From the NCBI GenBank assembly GCA_025357895.1, contig JANYLL010000296.1, positions 1 to 34,926 on the forward strand: a stretch of 34,926 nucleotides of DNA, read 5' to 3'. The stretch is from Ignavibacteriota bacterium. GTDB lineage: Bacteria > Bacteroidota > Ignavibacteria > Palsa-1295. The position numbers and the translations under genes are program-made. This document shows positions 26,256-34,926 of this stretch, in pieces. How positions within the stretch are numbered: the stretch's first letter is position 1; each line of letters begins with the position of its first letter. The notes under the pieces are model-generated. The model ran no database searches. It was not told the DNA's origin and saw only the letters and a program-made list of their open reading frames with translations.

Positions 26256-26352
26256 ACAGTTCAATATTGAGATTTTTCTACTTTCTCTTTTCCTGAAACA
26301 CCCTTCCCCCGATCCCTGTTCTTACCGTACTTATATAATACAGAAATTATAC

Positions 26353-28212
26353 ATGTCAGAATTATCCACCTATCTCGATCAGCTTTCTAAAGATTATCTT
26401 GTATTGCATACGAAGAAAGAGGATGCATTTTGGGAAGCGAAAATGGGGCTTGGATCAGATCCGGCTCTAAGCCAAAAAAAATGCTCAGACGCGGAAGTTG
26501 CTGTTTCAAAATTTATTCAGAATGCAGATTATTTGAAAAAGCTTCGCGCATTTTCTAAAGATGGTGCAACGCCTGATGAACTCATTGCCCTTAAAGGCTG
26601 GGAAATGTTTTTCGAAGCGAACGTGATCGAAGATCCGAAGGCGCAGGCTCTTGCAGAGGAGATCATTAATATGGAAGGCGCATTGCTTGTTAAGCGCGGC
26701 GGTATGGGGCTTGGATATATTCATCCGACAACAGGCGAGAAAATTCATGCAAGTACGAATGAATTGAGCAATATGCTTATCTCCGAAAAAGATGAAGCAA
26801 TGCGTAAGGCAGCATATGAAGGTCTGCTCACGATCGGTCCGTTCGTTTTAGCAAATGGATTTATAGAAATTATAAAGGCACGCAACGAACTTGGCAGATT
26901 ATGCGGCTATGAAGATTATTACGATTATAAAGTTCAGAAGGCTGAAGGACTCACGAAGAAAAAACTTTTCGAATTGCTTGATGATCTCGAAATAAAAACC
27001 CGTGAGGCAAATAAAAATGCCGTTGAGAGTTTTATAAAAGAAAAAGGCGAACAGGCGCGTGAGCCTTGGAATTTCAGATACCTTCGCGGCGGTGATCTTG
27101 CTAAAGAGCAGGATCCGTATCATCCTTTTTCGCATTCGCTTGAACGCTGGGCACGTTCCTTCAGCGCCATGAATATCAAGTACCGCCATGCAACGTTGAC
27201 ACTTGATCTGATCGACCGCAAAGGAAAATATGAAAATGGATTTATGCACGGACCGATGCCGTCATTTTTTGACCATGGAAAATGGAATGCTGCGCGGATA
27301 AATTTTACGGCGAATGCCATTCCGAATAAGGTCGGCTCCGGCGTTGATGCGCTCAATACGCTTTTTCATGAAGGCGGGCATGCTGCGCATTTTTCCAATG
27401 TGCTGATGAATGCACCCTGCTTCGGTCAGGAGTTTGCGCCAACATCGGTTGCCTATGCCGAAACGCAATCAATGTTTTTGGATTCTGTTATCAGCGATGC
27501 CGATTGGCTCGAAAAATATGCGCGCAATGAAGCGGGCGAACCGATGCCATTTGAATTAATTGCGAAGTCAATCAGAGAAGGTCAGCCATTCATCGCGATG
27601 ATGATCCGCTCAATGCTCGGAGTTTGCTATGCAGAAAAAGCAATCTATGAAATGAGCGAAGCGGAATTGACTTCGGAAAATATTCAACGTGTTTTAGCTG
27701 AACTTGAAAAGCGAATGTACGCTCTTCCTGCATCACCTCGCCCGATCCTTGCCGTTCCGCATTTACTTGCAGGCGAATCGAGCGCATATTATCACGGCTA
27801 CGTTCTTGCCGAAATGGCAGTGCAGCAGACGCGAAAATATTTCATGGAAAAATATGGCTACATCGCTGATAATCCGAACATCGGTCCCGAATTAGAAAAC
27901 GGCTATTGGAAATTCGGCAACTCCGAAAGATTCTTTGATCTCGTCAAACACTTAACAGGTAAGCCTCTGACAGGGGATGCCCTTATTGCAGAAGCAAATA
28001 GAACCGTCGAACAAGCAATTGCTGAAGAAAAACGATTGGTCGAACATGCACATACAAATTCAACTGATGGCGCTACACCGAATCTGCAAGCAGATATTAA
28101 AGTAGTTCATGGTAATGAAAAGATCACAGAATTTACCAATGGTGATTTCTCAAAAGCGAATGAGGAGTTTAAAAATTGGGTAGTGAAGCATTATCCGAAG
28201 GAAACTGCATGA
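26353..28212 (+). CDS. M3 family metallopeptidase (oligopeptidase-like)
   Basis: ALNTLFHEGGHAAHFSNVL (HExxH variant HEGGH); AETQSMFLDSVISDADWL. Start set at ATG 26353 (MSELSTYLDQLSKDYLV), since the ORF extension overlaps the S gene. Confidence 0.9.
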   Translation: MSELSTYLDQLSKDYLVLHTKKEDAFWEAKMGLGSDPALSQKKCSDAEVAVSKFIQNADYLKKLRAFSKDGATPDELIALKGWEMFFEANVIEDPKAQALAEEIINMEGALLVKRGGMGLGYIHPTTGEKIHASTNELSNMLISEKDEAMRKAAYEGLLTIGPFVLANGFIEIIKARNELGRLCGYEDYYDYKVQKAEGLTKKKLFELLDDLEIKTREANKNAVESFIKEKGEQAREPWNFRYLRGGDLAKEQDPYHPFSHSLERWARSFSAMNIKYRHATLTLDLIDRKGKYENGFMHGPMPSFFDHGKWNAARINFTANAIPNKVGSGVDALNTLFHEGGHAAHFSNVLMNAPCFGQEFAPTSVAYAETQSMFLDSVISDADWLEKYARNEAGEPMPFELIAKSIREGQPFIAMMIRSMLGVCYAEKAIYEMSEAELTSENIQRVLAELEKRMYALPASPRPILAVPHLLAGESSAYYHGYVLAEMAVQQTRKYFMEKYGYIADNPNIGPELENGYWKFGNSERFFDLVKHLTGKPLTGDALIAEANRTVEQAIAEEKRLVEHAHTNSTDGATPNLQADIKVVHGNEKITEFTNGDFSKANEEFKNWVVKHYPKETA

Positions 28213-28691
28213 CGAACAACAAAGAAGAACTTCTCGCTGCCTTCGACGCAGTATGGTCGCATCCATGGGAATCGTTAGAAACCATTGTAAAAGATGTATC
28301 AGAAGAAGAAGCGTGGTATCAGCATCCGATCTATTCCAAAGAAGAACGTGAAGTTGGGCATCCGCCTTCAGGTTCGATACTATGGCATGTAGTGCATCTC
28401 GGACATTGCTATAAATGGTATAAAGAACTCATTCTTGCAATGCCGGAGAGACCACCGGAGCCTTCTCCACCTGAAGCGAAGAATCTTGCCGAAGGAATAG
28501 CGAATCTAAAACTATGCCGAGGAAATTTGCGCGAATGCATCTCGAATTTACGTGTAGATAAATTCACAGAAAAAATATATAATGGAAGTACGATTTCCGA
28601 TCAGGCACGAATGATCGTGCGTCATGATGCCTGGCATGGCGGGCAGATAGCCGTTGCACGTAGGCTATACAGGATGAGAGATATTCCCTAA
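28209..28691 (+). CDS. DinB family protein
   Basis: ATGA overlap with the preceding stop; ILWHVVHLGHCYKWYKELIL...MIVRHDAWHGGQIAVARRLY (His residues of DinB fold). Confidence 0.75.
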   Translation: MTNNKEELLAAFDAVWSHPWESLETIVKDVSEEEAWYQHPIYSKEEREVGHPPSGSILWHVVHLGHCYKWYKELILAMPERPPEPSPPEAKNLAEGIANLKLCRGNLRECISNLRVDKFTEKIYNGSTISDQARMIVRHDAWHGGQIAVARRLYRMRDIP

Positions 28692-28714
28692 TTTTCAGGA
28701 TTTATTGGCGAAAT

Positions 28715-29329
28715 TTATTTTTTCATGTACTTCCAATTCCTCGATTTGCCTTCTGCCATCCATTCAAGTCCCTGAGCCAATCGCTTATCCCGCGTATCAT
28801 CGGTCTTCGCTTCTTCGAACCACATAATGTATTCTTTGCGATGCGAGGGTGAAAAATTTTCGAATGCAGTTTGCGCCTTTTTATTTTTTTTGAAGGCTGT
28901 TTTAAGATATGCAGGTGTGGGGAGTTCTTTGGCAGACTTTTTTTCACGAGAGGGAAGTTTTATTCCTTCATCATTAAGCTTCATTGCTTCCTTGATATAA
29001 CCCAGCAGAATTTTATCGGAAGGCAAATCTTTTATGCTCACTAACTTCCCGGAGTGACCCATTGCCGCTTCGCTTTGTGCCATTTCCAATAACTTTCGGT
29101 CTTTCATAAGTGCCGCTTTCCAAAAACCGAATACAGCATGATTTTTGAATGCTGCCATTGACATCATCATCTCGCCCTTATAATCGAAATGCGGAAAACT
29201 CCATTTCATCTTCTCTTCAACATCCGGGCAAGCTTTATGGACTAATTCCCGAATATGAATTAAAATAGGTTTTGCAAACGGCTGGGCTTTAGCAATGTAT
29301 GCGTCAATTTTGGGGTTGAATTTTTGCAT
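28715..29329 (-). CDS. YdeI/OmpD-associated-like protein with DUF1801 domain
   Basis: KFNPKIDAYIAKAQPFAKPILIHIRELVHKACPDVEEKMKWSFPHFDYKGEMM...FENFSPSHRKEYIMWFEEAKTDDTRDKRLAQGLEWMAEGKSRNWKY. Confidence 0.85.
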   Translation of the reverse strand: MQKFNPKIDAYIAKAQPFAKPILIHIRELVHKACPDVEEKMKWSFPHFDYKGEMMMSMAAFKNHAVFGFWKAALMKDRKLLEMAQSEAAMGHSGKLVSIKDLPSDKILLGYIKEAMKLNDEGIKLPSREKKSAKELPTPAYLKTAFKKNKKAQTAFENFSPSHRKEYIMWFEEAKTDDTRDKRLAQGLEWMAEGKSRNWKYMKK

Positions 29330-29444
29330 AAGGATAATAATAAATCCACTGGAATTAAACCAAAATCTATGATTCGAAATTCCTCACTTGTAATAGGTAA
29401 TTTTCTTCCGCAACCTCGTGGAACGCAAAACTGTTATATTAATT

Positions 29445-30773
29445 ATGGAAGAAAAGAAACCCCGAACCCGGAAAGCAAAGAATGGCGGTTTTGATGGCGA
29501 GGACGGCACTCAGACGGTACCGCATTGTTCATTTTGCCTTCGCTCAGCTAATGAAGTAACCACGCTTATCAGCGCACCTTATGGCTCGGCATTTATTTGC
29601 GATATTTGTTCGGCGAATAATGTAGAGCTCCTTCGCGCTCACTTGCCGCAATATGCAACAAAAGCAAATGCCCGCAAAGCCGGGTTATCGCATTTTACGC
29701 CTCGTGCCATTAAAAAAGAGCTTGATGATTATGTAATTGGTCAAGAAAAGGCAAAGAAAGTTTTGTCTGTGGCAGTCTATAATCATTTCAAGCGTATTGA
29801 ATCCGAGACGATCGTAGGGGTCGAAGGCTTTGAAGACACGGAGATAGAAAAAGCGAATATTCTGATGCTCGGTCCGACAGGTACGGGCAAAACATTGCTT
29901 GCAAGAACGCTTGCAAGAATTCTGGATGTGCCATTTGCTGTTGCCGATGCTACGACGCTGACAGAAGCGGGATATGTCGGCGATGATGTCGAATCTATTC
30001 TTTCCGCATTATTGCAAGCTGCGGATTATGATGTTGCAAAAGCAGAAAAGGGAATTGTCTATGTTGATGAGATAGATAAGCTTGCACGCAAAAGTGATAG
30101 TGCTTCGATCACGCGTGATGTTTCAGGTGAGGGAGTGCAGCAGGGATTTTTAAAATTGCTTGAAGGCACGGTTGCCGGTGTTCCCCCAAAAGGCGGACGC
30201 AAACACCCTGAGCAGCCTCTTGTATATATTAATACAAAACATATTCTCTTTATTGCAGGCGGAGCTTTTGAAGGATTGGAAAAAATTATTCAGAAACGCT
30301 TGCATAAGAATCCGATAGGTTTCGGAGCACAATTCCCTCATAAAGATTCTGAGCATCTTCGTAATGTCTTTCATTTTGTTGAGCAGGAAGATCTTTTGAA
30401 ATTTGGTTTCATTCCTGAATTAATAGGTCGTCTGCCCGTATTAACAGCTCTCGAAGCTCTTTCTCATGAGGCAATGATGCAGATCCTGACCGAGCCAAAG
30501 AATGCTCTCGTCAAGCAATACCGCAAGCTCTTTGCGATGGAAGGTGTCGATCTTATTTTCGAGCGCGACGCACTTGAAGCGATAATAGAAAAAGCGGTGC
30601 TTCGCGGTACCGGTGCGCGTGCTCTGCGTTCGATCATGGAAAGTGTACTGACGGAGTTGATGTTCACACTTCCGGACGATCAAAAATTAGAGAAGTGTAT
30701 TGTTACGCGTCATTCAGTCGAAGGCATTGCAGCTCCGCTTCTTATTCGCAGCGGAGAAAAACAAGCGGCGTAG
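29445..30773 (+). CDS. clpX: ATP-dependent Clp protease ATP-binding subunit ClpX
   Basis: Zn finger CSFCLRSANE...FICDICSANN; PRAIKKELDDYVIGQEKAKKVLSVAVYNHFKR; LMLGPTGTGKTLLARTLA; IVYVDEIDKLARKS; GARALRSIMESVL. Confidence 0.97.
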   Translation: MEEKKPRTRKAKNGGFDGEDGTQTVPHCSFCLRSANEVTTLISAPYGSAFICDICSANNVELLRAHLPQYATKANARKAGLSHFTPRAIKKELDDYVIGQEKAKKVLSVAVYNHFKRIESETIVGVEGFEDTEIEKANILMLGPTGTGKTLLARTLARILDVPFAVADATTLTEAGYVGDDVESILSALLQAADYDVAKAEKGIVYVDEIDKLARKSDSASITRDVSGEGVQQGFLKLLEGTVAGVPPKGGRKHPEQPLVYINTKHILFIAGGAFEGLEKIIQKRLHKNPIGFGAQFPHKDSEHLRNVFHFVEQEDLLKFGFIPELIGRLPVLTALEALSHEAMMQILTEPKNALVKQYRKLFAMEGVDLIFERDALEAIIEKAVLRGTGARALRSIMESVLTELMFTLPDDQKLEKCIVTRHSVEGIAAPLLIRSGEKQAA

Positions 30774-30779
30774 ATCGCG

Positions 30780-31538
30780 ATGAAAGTCACCGAGCGATTT
30801 TCCGATAGAGTTGAGAACTACGTAAAATATCGCCCGAATTATCCTAAAGAAATAATCCGATTTCTCGAAAATGAGATCGGGCTTGCTTCAACTTCAATTA
30901 TTGCTGATATTGGTTCGGGTACCGGAATTTCTTCCGAGATGTTTTTGAAAAATGGAAATACGGTCTATGGTATCGAGCCGAATAGAGAAATGCGCGAAGC
31001 CGGCGAAAAGTTATTGAATTCTTATTCAAATTTTTATAGTATAAAAGGATCTGCTGAAGATACTTCGCTGGCGAACCACATCGTAGACCATATTACTGTT
31101 GGGCAGGCATTCCATTGGTTCGATACTGCAAAGGCAGCGATAGAATTTAAGCGAATTATAAAAAAAGATGGCTGGGTAGTTCTGATTTGGAATGAACGCG
31201 AGACGAATACATCATCGTTTCTTACTGCGTATGAAGAATTTCTGAATACTTACGGTTCTGATTACAAAGAAGTCAATCACGTAAATGTGTACGGTTCAAT
31301 CGAACAATTGTTTAGCAAAAAAGGATATAAGCTCAAATCATTTCCAAATAGCCAGATTTTTGATTATAGAGGATTAGAAGGAAGGGTGCTTTCATCATCC
31401 TACATCCCTTCCGGTGAGGACTCCAAATATTTTTTAGTGCTTGCAGAGCTTCAAAAACTATTTGATAAATATAAGGATGATGGATCAGTGATCTTTGATT
31501 ATACGACGAAAATATTTTATGGACAGCTTGCTTCTTAA
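30780..31538 (+). CDS. class I SAM-dependent methyltransferase
   Basis: VTERFSDRVENYVKYRPNYP; IADIGSGTGISSEMFLKNGNTVYGIEPNREM; HITVGQAFHWFD. Confidence 0.88.
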   Translation: MKVTERFSDRVENYVKYRPNYPKEIIRFLENEIGLASTSIIADIGSGTGISSEMFLKNGNTVYGIEPNREMREAGEKLLNSYSNFYSIKGSAEDTSLANHIVDHITVGQAFHWFDTAKAAIEFKRIIKKDGWVVLIWNERETNTSSFLTAYEEFLNTYGSDYKEVNHVNVYGSIEQLFSKKGYKLKSFPNSQIFDYRGLEGRVLSSSYIPSGEDSKYFLVLAELQKLFDKYKDDGSVIFDYTTKIFYGQLAS

Positions 31539-32913
31539 CTCATCGACGATCGAAATAATTGTATTTTCGTTTGCAATTTTTATTTTATTGAGCGCCGCTT
31601 TCGTCTTTTACCATTTTTATCATTTCAGATTTGTCTCCTTTGTAAGGAATGATCATACTCTGGATATGGATCCGGCAAGCATTGAAGGGTACAGTGATAA
31701 ATATTACTATCTGCCGGGAGAAAGTATCTCGTTCTATCTATGCTCCGAATACGAACATAACTCACTTCTTTTTCGCAAAATGACTGCACCCAATAAATTC
31801 TATGATGTATTGTCTCAAGAATTTACAAAAAGTATACAAGTGCGAAATCCGGATTCATCGGAGCAAGGCTGCGGATGGAAAAAAACATTAGAGATAAGGC
31901 TTGATGAAAATATAAGACCCGGATATTATCAGGCATTTCTTACTTCTCAGGATGGCGCTGCTGAATATACTATTATCTTTATTATAGGCTCTCTCAAGAA
32001 ATCGGATATCATACTTGTTGCACCGGTCAGTACGTGGAATGCTTATAATACATACGGCGGAAAATCGCTTTATCAAAACACCTTCGAGGCAAAGACCGTC
32101 TATAATCTTTCTTCGCTGCGTCCGAACAATGCTTTCCTTTTTAATCATGATATTCATGTCGAGGTAAATGCCTTCAATTGGTTTGCCGAGAAATACGAAA
32201 GTGTTAATATTATTCCGGATTATTATTTGGAATCGAAAGATGTGCTCGTTCATTGCAAGATCCTGGTGCTTGTTTATCATTGTGAATATATTTCACAAAA
32301 AATGTATGATAACACTTTAGATTTTCTCAACAAGGGCCGCTCCATGATCTCGCTCGGTGCGAATCAATACTATTGGAGAATTCGGTGGCATGATAATTAT
32401 TCCAGGATGGAATGCAGGAAAGATCTGACATTCTTTGAAGGATCATTTAAATACGGTGGAATGTGGAAACACCATTTTCGGCGCCCGAAAAATTTATTTG
32501 GCGAGGATTATTCGGGTTCGGGAATGCATACCTTTGCCCCATATAAGGTGCTTGATTCATCGCACTGGCTTTTCGAAGGGACTCAAATTTGCAACGGCGA
32601 TCTTTTTGGAATGCATGGAATTAACGAATTTGGAATTTGTGGAGCAGAAACTGATAAGGCAAAAAAAACTTCTGATATAGAAATCATTGCTCATGGAATG
32701 AATTGCGATTCTGAAAAAACCGGAAAAAATTACGATGCCACCAATCCCGAATGGAATGGAAATGGCGGTGGCGATATTGTCTTAAAGAAACATCCGAAGA
32801 ATAATGCAGTTTTGAGCACAGGTTCAATTCAAAGCTGTTCAGGTCTTGGCATTGACCCTGTTTTTACGGCAATCATAAAAAACTTCATTTCGCGGTATCT
32901 ACCTTCTCCATGA
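31519..32913 (+). CDS. N,N-dimethylformamidase beta-subunit-like protein with N-terminal membrane segment
   Basis: N-term hydrophobic helix IEIIVFSFAIFILLSAAFVFY; LVAPVSTWNAYNTYGGKSLYQN; SMISLGANQYYWRIRW. Confidence 0.6.
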   Translation: MDSLLLNSSTIEIIVFSFAIFILLSAAFVFYHFYHFRFVSFVRNDHTLDMDPASIEGYSDKYYYLPGESISFYLCSEYEHNSLLFRKMTAPNKFYDVLSQEFTKSIQVRNPDSSEQGCGWKKTLEIRLDENIRPGYYQAFLTSQDGAAEYTIIFIIGSLKKSDIILVAPVSTWNAYNTYGGKSLYQNTFEAKTVYNLSSLRPNNAFLFNHDIHVEVNAFNWFAEKYESVNIIPDYYLESKDVLVHCKILVLVYHCEYISQKMYDNTLDFLNKGRSMISLGANQYYWRIRWHDNYSRMECRKDLTFFEGSFKYGGMWKHHFRRPKNLFGEDYSGSGMHTFAPYKVLDSSHWLFEGTQICNGDLFGMHGINEFGICGAETDKAKKTSDIEIIAHGMNCDSEKTGKNYDATNPEWNGNGGGDIVLKKHPKNNAVLSTGSIQSCSGLGIDPVFTAIIKNFISRYLPSP

Positions 32914-32962
32914 AACGCTCCGAAAGGAAGCAGTGTTTGGTACTGCCGTTAAGGATAACAAT

Positions 32963-33034
32963 TGCCTCATGGCCTAATGGTATGGCATCTGATTCTGGAT
33001 CAGGAGGTTCTAGGTTCGAATCCTAGTGAGGCAG
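32963..33034 (+). tRNA. tRNA-Gln (anticodon CTG)
   Basis: Acceptor TGCCTCA/TGAGGCA; anticodon arm TCTGA-TTCTGGA-TCAGG; T-arm CTAGG-TTCGAAT-CCTAG. Confidence 0.95.
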
Positions 33035-33068
33035 CAATAAGAAAAACATATCAAAGAACAATATATTT

Positions 33069-33100
33069 AACGTTACGATATAGATCGTAGCGTTTTTTAT
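33069..33100 (+). terminator. Rho-independent terminator downstream of tRNA-Gln
   Basis: AACGTTACGAT-ATAG-ATCGTAGCGTTTTTT. Confidence 0.8.
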
Positions 33101-33189
33101 TTTAACAAAACTATGGTGAATATCAAGTGATTACCAGTTCATCCCAAAGCCCAGACAATATAAAACTTTCGCGCGTTGATTTGAAGTGT

Positions 33190-33197
33190 TATATTTG
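33190..33197 (+). promoter_or_regulatory. putative Bacteroidetes-type -7 element upstream of GH114-like gene
   Basis: TATATTTG in TGTTATATTTGTAGGG, about 34 nt upstream of ATG 33231. Confidence 0.4.
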
Positions 33198-33230
33198 TAG
33201 GGATAGTAGGTATTTGACCTAATTATTTAC

Positions 33231-34397
33231 ATGAAAACTGCAGGAATAATTATTTTTATCCTCTCGATAAACACTTCAACTGCTTTTGCGCAGAGACCGC
33301 CGATTATTTCTCATGCTTGGGCGTATCAATTACAACGAAACGATGTTGTCAAGATTGCTGAAAATAAAACCTTTGATCTGATCGTCATGGACTATTCAAC
33401 AGATGGATCTGCCGATGCAAAATATTCTTCATCTGATATTGCAAAGATAAGACAGAGCGGCAAAAAGACTTTTGCTTACATTTCCATAGGCGAAGCAGAA
33501 AGTTATCGTTCTTATTGGAAATCGGACTGGTCTCAAACTCCTCCCGTATGGCTTGGCCCTGAGAATCCTCAATGGCCGGGAAATTTCAAAGTCCGATTCT
33601 GGTATCCTGAGTGGCAGAACATTGTTTTCGATTACATAAAAGATATTTATAGTCAAGGCTTTGATGGCATATATTGTGACATCATAGATGCTTATTATTA
33701 TTGGAAGACCGAGCATCCCGAAGAACCGAAAGCCGATTCTTTAATGATTCAGTTTATAGTAAATATACGCAGCTTAGTTGCAACATTAGGAACACGAGCA
33801 TTCTATATAATCCCTCAGAATGGGGAAAGCATTCTGCACGAGGAGAATATAACCAATGATCTAAGGAAAAACTTTTTCAACGCAATCGATGCTATCGGAG
33901 TAGAGGATGTATTTTTTCATGGTACTTTAGAAGAGAACAATTTGTACAACCCTGAAATATCCCGGTTTTCGAATCTTCAAGAATTCTTAGACAATAATAA
34001 ACCTGTACTTTCGATCGAATATTTGACTAAAAAGTCCTTAATTGACGAGTACGTGCCGTATGCTCATGATAAAGGATATGTTCCATATTGTAATGTGCGT
34101 AAACTGGATACGTTGTTCGATGGTATCTTGGCAGAAAATTCGGTTGATGGGACATCAAAGTTGGAACCGATCGTTACTCAATACAATATTGATGGCTCGA
34201 TAACTATTGTATTTCGGAACCAAGAATGCAAACAGATACTATTATATGACATGTTCGCCAAAGAAACAGATATAATGTTTCAACCTAATTCGCCGCTTTG
34301 CATATCGAAAGAGCTTCTCCACTTACCTCGCGGAATATATTTTCTCAAAATTATTATTGCGCAGACCGCGTACTATAAAAAAATAGTTCTATTGTAA
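33231..34397 (+). CDS. secreted endo-alpha-1,4-polygalactosaminidase (GH114/TM1410-like) with T9SS-type C-terminal sorting domain
   Basis: Signal peptide; WAYQLQRNDVVKIAENKTFDLIVMDYSTDG; GKKTFAYISIGEAESYRSYW; QGFDGIYCDIIDAYYYW; C-term LPRGIYFLKIIIAQTAYYKKIVLL*. Confidence 0.8.
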   Translation: MKTAGIIIFILSINTSTAFAQRPPIISHAWAYQLQRNDVVKIAENKTFDLIVMDYSTDGSADAKYSSSDIAKIRQSGKKTFAYISIGEAESYRSYWKSDWSQTPPVWLGPENPQWPGNFKVRFWYPEWQNIVFDYIKDIYSQGFDGIYCDIIDAYYYWKTEHPEEPKADSLMIQFIVNIRSLVATLGTRAFYIIPQNGESILHEENITNDLRKNFFNAIDAIGVEDVFFHGTLEENNLYNPEISRFSNLQEFLDNNKPVLSIEYLTKKSLIDEYVPYAHDKGYVPYCNVRKLDTLFDGILAENSVDGTSKLEPIVTQYNIDGSITIVFRNQECKQILLYDMFAKETDIMFQPNSPLCISKELLHLPRGIYFLKIIIAQTAYYKKIVLL

Positions 34398-34560
34398 TCT
34401 GCCTTGACTAAAACTCCTATGGTTCATATTTTTTTTAGGGTCTGTCACATTCAGTTTTTTTTTGTGTTTTAGGAGTAAACAACAGTTGATCAAGTTCAAA
34501 CTTAGAGATGATTATTTCGATAATGATCTGGCAATCGGCAGATGAATTTATTTGACTATT

Positions 34561-34576
34561 TTGCATAATTATGCAA
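34561..34576. promoter_or_regulatory. putative ArgR operator (ARG box)
   Basis: TTGCATAATTATGCAA, 16-bp perfect palindrome containing TGNATWWWWATNCA, followed by a second imperfect site TTGCATGATTGAATGG; 32 nt before argC ATG. Confidence 0.65.
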
Positions 34577-34608
34577 CTTTTTGCATGATTGAATGGTTTA
34601 CTCTTCCT

Positions 34609-34926
34609 ATGCAGAATGGAAAAAAGCAAATCACGGCGTCAATTTTGGGCGCATCCGGCTACTCCGGCTCTATGGCGTTGCGGATTTTGCTGCGCCATCC
34701 GCATGTCACCGTAGATAAAGTTTTTGCTTCATCTTCTGTAGGTGAGAAAGTCCATACTCTCTATCCTTCGATGAGGAATATGACCGATAAGAGCTATGAA
34801 GAGTATTCCCATGACAAAATTGAAAACTCGGATATCATCTTCATTGCTCTTCCCCCAGAGAATGCCATGCATATTGTACCGCAACTTTTGAAGAGCGGGA
34901 AGAAAGTGGTCGATCTCAGCGGTGAT
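34609..34926 (+). CDS. argC: N-acetyl-gamma-glutamyl-phosphate reductase, truncated by window end
   Basis: MQNGKKQITASILGASGYSGSMALRILLRHPHVTVDKVFASSSVGEKVHTLYPSM...IIFIALPPENAMHIVPQLLKSGKKVVDLSGD. Confidence 0.93.
   Translation, partial: MQNGKKQITASILGASGYSGSMALRILLRHPHVTVDKVFASSSVGEKVHTLYPSMRNMTDKSYEEYSHDKIENSDIIFIALPPENAMHIVPQLLKSGKKVVDLSGD

Noticed and set aside
26245-26352. N-terminal extension of the M3 peptidase ORF
   Set aside because: Overlaps the S subunit gene and lacks homology-like features; ATG 26353 fits the conserved N-terminus better
1-34926. CRISPR array or prophage
   Set aside because: No regularly spaced direct repeats with unique spacers, and no integrase, capsid, terminase or transposase ORFs were recognised

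Overview
The window is a bacterial chromosomal segment from what looks like the Bacteroidetes/Chlorobi (FCB) group. The evidence for that placement is TAnnTTTG promoter elements, T9SS-type C-terminal sorting domains and archaeal/eukaryal-type ProRS. It is mostly housekeeping genes: proS (5' truncated), pstS, a sugar-transferase/FAD-oxidoreductase/GT39-like cluster, an L,D-transpeptidase, a metB-metX-hom operon, a ctpA-like S41 protease, a membrane-anchored 2Fe-2S ferredoxin, methylmalonyl-CoA epimerase, uvrC-tsaD-rsmB, an M3 peptidase, clpX, a GH114-like secreted protein and argC (3' truncated). There are two tRNAs, Arg(CCT) and Gln(CTG). The most notable items are: (1) a compact two-gene restriction-modification system at 22963-26255, with a PD-(D/E)xK nuclease-like domain fused to an N6-adenine methylase plus a duplicated-TRD specificity subunit and no HsdR translocase nearby, which suggests a BcgI-like/type IIB-like system; (2) a SAM-I riboswitch with terminator upstream of metB-metX-hom, with a 28-nt perfect palindrome inserted in the leader; (3) several families of dispersed intergenic inverted repeats, one showing compensatory arm changes; (4) gene relics, namely a frameshifted and nonsense-mutated beta-propeller lipoprotein and an orphan T9SS sorting domain; (5) an ARG-box-like palindrome before argC. 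No CRISPR array, rRNA, transposase or prophage was seen. All family calls come from reading the sequence; no searches were run.
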